Shown piece by piece: positions 32,792-35,833 of a stretch of DNA of 35,833 nt. This DNA is from Chitinophagaceae bacterium (GTDB lineage: Bacteria > Bacteroidota > Bacteroidia > Chitinophagales > Chitinophagaceae): assembly GCA_016786745.1 (NCBI GenBank), contig JAEUVS010000001.1, positions 1-35,833 on the forward strand, read 5' to 3'. The translations under genes were made by a program, and so were the position numbers. The notes under the pieces were generated by a model that was not told where the DNA came from, made no database searches, and was given only the letters and a program-made list of their open reading frames with translations. Numbering within the stretch: position 1 is the first letter of the stretch; each line of letters starts with the position of its first letter.

Positions 32792-33646
32792 ATGTTAAAG
32801 CAAATTTTCCTGTTCGTTTTGTGTTCCGTTGTGCTTTTTTCCTGCGTTAGCTCTAAAAAGTATAAAGCCAGCCAGGTTCGTTATGAAGAGTTGAATAAGG
32901 AATATGCCCGCCTCCAGTCGGACCTCAGAAATTGTGAAGAATTTTCTGCCAGGCAAAAAGCCAATATGCAGACTGAACTGGATGCGCTCAGAAAAGAAAA
33001 TGCCTTTCTTAAAGAAAATAATACCAATGTTCTTAACCAGTTGAAAGATCTTTCGGTTCTTTCTGCAACACAAGCTGAAAGTGTAAAAAAATCCCTGGAG
33101 AACCTGAGCTCAAAAGACGCTTACATCCAGGATCTTCAATCGGCCATGTCGCGCAAAGATTCTTTGAATATGGCGCTGGTTATGAATCTGAAGAGCGCAC
33201 TCAACGATGTTAATGATAAAGACATTAACGTGCAGGTTGAAAAAGGAGTGGTGTATATTAATATTTCCGATAAACTTCTGTTCAGAAGCGGAAGCGCGGT
33301 GGTATCGGAAAGCGCGATGACCGTTCTGGGAAAAGTTGCCCAGGTGCTTAACGCCCATCCAACTCTCGATATTCTTGTTGAGGGCCACACCGATTCAGTT
33401 CCTATTAAAAATAATTGTATTCTCGACAATTGGGATCTCAGCACAAAACGTGCAACTTCGATAACCCGTATCCTGCAGAATGACTATAAAATTGACCCTG
33501 TGAGACTCACTGCTGGTGGAAGAGCTGAATATATTCCGGTTGTATCGAATGATACGGAGGAAGGAAGAGCAGCCAACCGCCGCACGCGTATCATTATTTT
33601 GCCCCAGCTCGATCAGTTCTTCAAATTGCTTGAGCGAAAAGGGTAG
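32792..33646 (+). CDS. OmpA-family lipoprotein with coiled coil
   Basis: 284 residues. Lipobox VVLFSC (Cys18), a predicted coiled coil over about 25-135 rich in Glu, Lys and Leu, then an OmpA C-terminal peptidoglycan-binding domain (about 148-272). Conserved parts are LFRSGSAVVS, ILVEGHTDSVPI, NWDLSTKRA (Asp215, which binds diaminopimelate) and RAANRRTRIIIL (Arg263/264). It anchors the outer membrane to the cell wall. The layout resembles Pal-like proteins extended by a coiled-coil arm. It lies 17 bases before the peptidase gene and may share its transcript. Confidence 0.9.
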   Translation: MLKQIFLFVLCSVVLFSCVSSKKYKASQVRYEELNKEYARLQSDLRNCEEFSARQKANMQTELDALRKENAFLKENNTNVLNQLKDLSVLSATQAESVKKSLENLSSKDAYIQDLQSAMSRKDSLNMALVMNLKSALNDVNDKDINVQVEKGVVYINISDKLLFRSGSAVVSESAMTVLGKVAQVLNAHPTLDILVEGHTDSVPIKNNCILDNWDLSTKRATSITRILQNDYKIDPVRLTAGGRAEYIPVVSNDTEEGRAANRRTRIIILPQLDQFFKLLERKG

Positions 33647-33663
33647 CAACAAAACTCGTTTAT

Positions 33664-34512
33664 ATGTTATGGCAGGGCAGACGACAAAGTTCTAATGTTG
33701 AGGACAGGAGAGGAATAGGTGCGGGCGGACTCGCCATTGGTGGCGGGGTAATTGGCGTAATCGCTATTATTATTAACCTGCTTATGGGTGGCGATCCATC
33801 GCAGATACCCGAGCTGCTGCCACAGCAGCAGAGCCAACCGATGTCGCCGGAACAAACCGCGGCTGATGATGAGCGGGCACAATTCGTGAAAGTGGTGCTC
33901 GCCGAAACGGAGGATGTTTGGAACAGCATCTTCCAGAAGCAATCCAATGCTGATTATCCTGAGCCGACTCTCGTTCTTTTCAGAAACATTGTGCAATCGG
34001 GCTGCGGAAATGCAAGTGCGGCTTCAGGTCCTTTTTACTGCCCTCCCGATCAGAAATTATACATCGACCTTTCTTTTTACGAAGAACTTCAGAACCGGTT
34101 TAATGCTCCCGGCGATTTTGCGATGGCTTATGTTGTGGCGCATGAGGTGGGTCATCATGTGCAGCAGTTGCTGGGTACCACCGAAAAAATGGCCAGGGAA
34201 AGGCAACGGCTCAGCGAAACCGAATACAATAAGCTATCTGTAAAACTGGAGCTGCAGGCTGATTTTTTTGCGGGAGTGTGGGCACATTATGCCAACCGGG
34301 CAAAAATTCTGGAAGCAGGTGATATAGAAGAAGCGTTGAACGCGGCAAATGCCATTGGCGACGACAGGCTTCAGCGCCAGGCGCAAGGCACTGTTGTTCC
34401 GGATGCTTTTACACATGGAACATCTGAGCAAAGAATGTATTGGTTCAAAAAAGGATTTGAAACCGGCGACCCATCGCAGGGGAATACATTTTCTGACCCG
34501 TCGTTGAACTGA
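33664..34512 (+). CDS. YpfJ/KPN_02809-type neutral zinc metallopeptidase
   Basis: 282 residues. Starts MLWQGRRQSSNVEDRRG, the usual opening of this family, followed by one membrane segment (about 20-42, glycine rich) and a periplasmic or extracellular peptidase domain. The zinc motif is HEVGHH (His160, Glu161, His164), and the third ligand is probably Glu196 in ELQADFFAGVWAHY. The late signature FTHGTSEQRMYWFKKGFETG is also typical. Substrates are unknown. The length matches the family. Its stop is directly next to the stop of the convergent gene 34513-34878. Confidence 0.92.
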   Translation: MLWQGRRQSSNVEDRRGIGAGGLAIGGGVIGVIAIIINLLMGGDPSQIPELLPQQQSQPMSPEQTAADDERAQFVKVVLAETEDVWNSIFQKQSNADYPEPTLVLFRNIVQSGCGNASAASGPFYCPPDQKLYIDLSFYEELQNRFNAPGDFAMAYVVAHEVGHHVQQLLGTTEKMARERQRLSETEYNKLSVKLELQADFFAGVWAHYANRAKILEAGDIEEALNAANAIGDDRLQRQAQGTVVPDAFTHGTSEQRMYWFKKGFETGDPSQGNTFSDPSLN

Positions 34513-34878
34513 TTAATCGTGATGCTCGCTATGAAGGTGTAGCTCCTGACGGGCTTTTTCAGCATTCTTGTTGGTGATCGTCAGTTGAAATTTGGTGTTC
34601 AAACTAATCGTCACGTCCTGGTTCAACATGATGGTCCGGATAGCTGTGTCATTGGTCAATACTGCTGCCAGGTCCGTTGCAAGAGCAGAACCGCTGATGA
34701 TGTTGGAAACCCTTCCATTTTTAAACTCAATCGAGAATTTATATCCCGACTTTCGTCCACTTCCAGCCTTCTCAAAATCAATGCGGTTAAGATCGAGTGT
34801 CTGGTTTGCTACATACGATTTCTTCAATAGAATCTTAATGATAGGCAGATACTTGTTCCAAACATGGATGTACATCAT
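34513..34878 (-). CDS. Unrecognised small protein (121 residues)
   Basis: 121 residues. The start is the first of two adjacent ATGs (34878 or 34875). The N-terminus MMYIHVWNKYLPIIKILLKK is followed by an alpha/beta-looking middle (LDLNRIDFEKAGSGRKSGYK) and a His-rich tail (HLHSEHHD). No signal peptide. I do not recognise a family. The frame is not a shadow: it sits outside other genes, abuts the peptidase stop exactly, and has a hairpin upstream ending the next minus-strand gene. Confidence 0.65.
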   Translation of the reverse strand: MMYIHVWNKYLPIIKILLKKSYVANQTLDLNRIDFEKAGSGRKSGYKFSIEFKNGRVSNIISGSALATDLAAVLTNDTAIRTIMLNQDVTISLNTKFQLTITNKNAEKARQELHLHSEHHD

Positions 34879-34904
34879 TGCTTAGGAAATTGAATTGTTA
34901 CTTA

Positions 34905-34946
34905 AAAGGCCGGGATTACAACCATAAAAATTGTGCCGCGGCCTTT
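34905..34946 (-). terminator. Probable terminator of the 34968-35255 gene
   Basis: AAAGGCCG (34905-34912) and CGGCCTTT (34939-34946) are perfect inverted arms. On the minus strand the second arm runs into TTTTAAG, a short T-run, so the terminator is moderate. The stem lies 21 bases past the stop of 34968-35255. Confidence 0.5.
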
Positions 34947-34967
34947 CAAACCCGCGCTGTTCCACAG

Positions 34968-35255
34968 TTATAGACGATTTTTTAATTTGTTTCTTTCGTG
35001 AATAATGTGCGCGGCTTCAATCAGGCGCTCCACCTGCTCATAAAAATAAATGAGGCCGCTCCGCTCTCGGGTTTTCAGATGATGGAAATCGCCGGCCACA
35101 AGTGTTTTCGCCGCTTCCCATAATTGCCAACGCATTTGAGGCAGGTTCGCGTATTCAAATATGTCGCTGATGGCGTATTCCGGGTTCTCGGTTTCCTCTA
35201 TGGTAAGGCCTCGTGGTTTCATTTCCCACGCCTCCTGTTTTTCAAATGTTCTCAT
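34968..35255 (-). CDS. Unrecognised small helical protein (95 residues)
   Basis: 95 residues from ATG 35255. Predicted to be largely helical: EYANLPQMRWQLWEAAKTL, then YFYEQVERLIEAAHIIHE. No signal peptide, membrane segment or known motif. The length, charged helices and divergent arrangement with the HTH regulator gene (175-base gap) suggest a small cytoplasmic protein, perhaps linked to that regulator, but nothing in the sequence proves it. Family not recognised. Confidence 0.6.
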   Translation of the reverse strand: MRTFEKQEAWEMKPRGLTIEETENPEYAISDIFEYANLPQMRWQLWEAAKTLVAGDFHHLKTRERSGLIYFYEQVERLIEAAHIIHERNKLKNRL

Positions 35256-35381
35256 TGTTTCAAATTTTAGGGTGTTAATACTGTTGGATTGCCGACATAA
35301 TACTTCGGCTGATCGGAATGGATTCCGAATCTTTGAGCCGTTAATCGTCTCAGCAATATTATGCTAAAGTCTATTACCTTT

Positions 35382-35393
35382 AGATAAATATCT
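35382..35393. promoter_or_regulatory. Perfect 12-base palindrome, possible operator
   Basis: AGATA-AA-TATCT lies in the divergent gap, 37 bases before the HTH gene. It is a possible binding site for that regulator (autoregulation), but a palindrome of this length in AT-rich sequence can arise by chance. Confidence 0.3.
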
Positions 35394-35430
35394 GAGAGTG
35401 TTTTCACCACCAGAATAATGTTTTTATACC

Positions 35431-35817
35431 ATGAAAGTGACAGATCGGCTGCAGGAATATTTAAACCTTCGCAACATTTCGCCATACACTTTTGAAAGAA
35501 CGTGCGGCATAGCAAACGGGTACCTCAAGAAACAAATGAAAGGCAAAGGATCGATTGGTTCTGAAATAGTTGAGCGTATAACTGAAAAGTACAAAGACCT
35601 GAATGTTACATGGCTCCTTACCGGAAAAGGCAATATGCTTATCACGAATTACCCGGTCAACGAACAGGTTTATTCGATGGCCGATAAAGAACAGGAATAC
35701 ACACGGCACGAGCAAACCGTCAAAAGTCTACGAGAAAAAATTCTAATACTCGAGAATGCTCTCGCCGATAAAGAAAAGATCATTAAGCTGCTCGAAAAGC
35801 AAGCCAGTGGCCAATAA
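35431..35817 (+). CDS. Phage-repressor-like HTH regulator with C-terminal coiled coil
   Basis: 128 residues. Residues 1-75 form an HTH of the CI-repressor-like kind common in Bacteroidota: MKVTDRLQEYLNLRNISPYT opening, GIANGYLKKQMKG as recognition region, GSIGSEIVERI and the hallmark LNVTWLLTGKGNML. Residues about 85-125 (QEYTRHEQTVKSLREKILIL and onwards) are a coiled coil likely to make dimers or higher oligomers. There is no S24 peptidase domain, so no self-cleavage is expected. The gene is complete, with its stop 16 bases before the window edge. Targets unknown; it may bind its own upstream gap. Confidence 0.88.
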   Translation: MKVTDRLQEYLNLRNISPYTFERTCGIANGYLKKQMKGKGSIGSEIVERITEKYKDLNVTWLLTGKGNMLITNYPVNEQVYSMADKEQEYTRHEQTVKSLREKILILENALADKEKIIKLLEKQASGQ

Positions 35818-35833
35818 ATTGCAACTCCCTATA

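Overview
The window looks like a chromosomal segment from a member of the Bacteroidota, most likely Chitinophagaceae-like. The evidence is a C-terminal T9SS sorting domain, a reg_prop-type sensor, a head-GIN (DUF2807) lipoprotein, a GH97 glycosidase, a CRTAC1/vanadium haloperoxidase pair, many exported enzymes and mostly weak ribosome-binding sites. The family-level placement is inference. No rRNA, tRNA, CRISPR array, insertion sequence or prophage was seen, and no gene-free stretch exceeds 300 bases (the longest is 32184-32463).

Layout. Positions 1-962 hold the N-terminal part of a minus-strand propeller sensor cut by the window edge. 1119-2237 holds an exported TTHB210-like protein and a tiny cupin-like protein, ended by a hairpin terminator. 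2334-3197 is an EamA transporter. 3349-7056 is a very large secreted esterase with FN3 domains, a duplicated beta module and a T9SS tail. 7218-14953 is a catabolic-looking locus: a Tat-exported DgaE/SelA-like PLP enzyme on the minus strand, divergent from a tight plus-strand operon of two tandem paralogous exported amidohydrolases (cog3964 type), a glucose/sorbosone dehydrogenase-cytochrome c fusion, a Tat-exported glycosylasparaginase and cutC. 14931-19528 (minus) is a translationally coupled CRTAC1/ASPIC-UnbV protein and vanadium-dependent haloperoxidase. 19693-20415 is a DUF2807 lipoprotein.

The most notable system is 20493-27064: a complete six-gene ebo cluster (eboA-F) in canonical order with overlapping or very close genes. 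Its published associations are with scytonemin precursor export in cyanobacteria, a secondary-metabolite locus in Pseudomonas and acquisition by eustigmatophyte plastids. Its biochemical product is unknown as far as I know. Here no scytonemin genes are present. Instead a KAS III-like ketosynthase (27069-28145, minus) lies tail to tail with eboF, 4 bases away. eboB and eboC lie in the same reading frame, separated by a single TAG, and eboF has a changed metal-ligand motif.

After the ebo cluster come a GH97 glycosidase, an AI-2E-family membrane protein, a murein L,D-transpeptidase-like protein, a 66-residue lipoprotein, an OmpA-family lipoprotein, a YpfJ-type zinc metallopeptidase, two small unrecognised minus-strand genes and a phage-repressor-like HTH regulator. 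Much of this last part concerns the cell envelope. Short dispersed intergenic repeats occur at 2304, 2534, 7105 and 27064.
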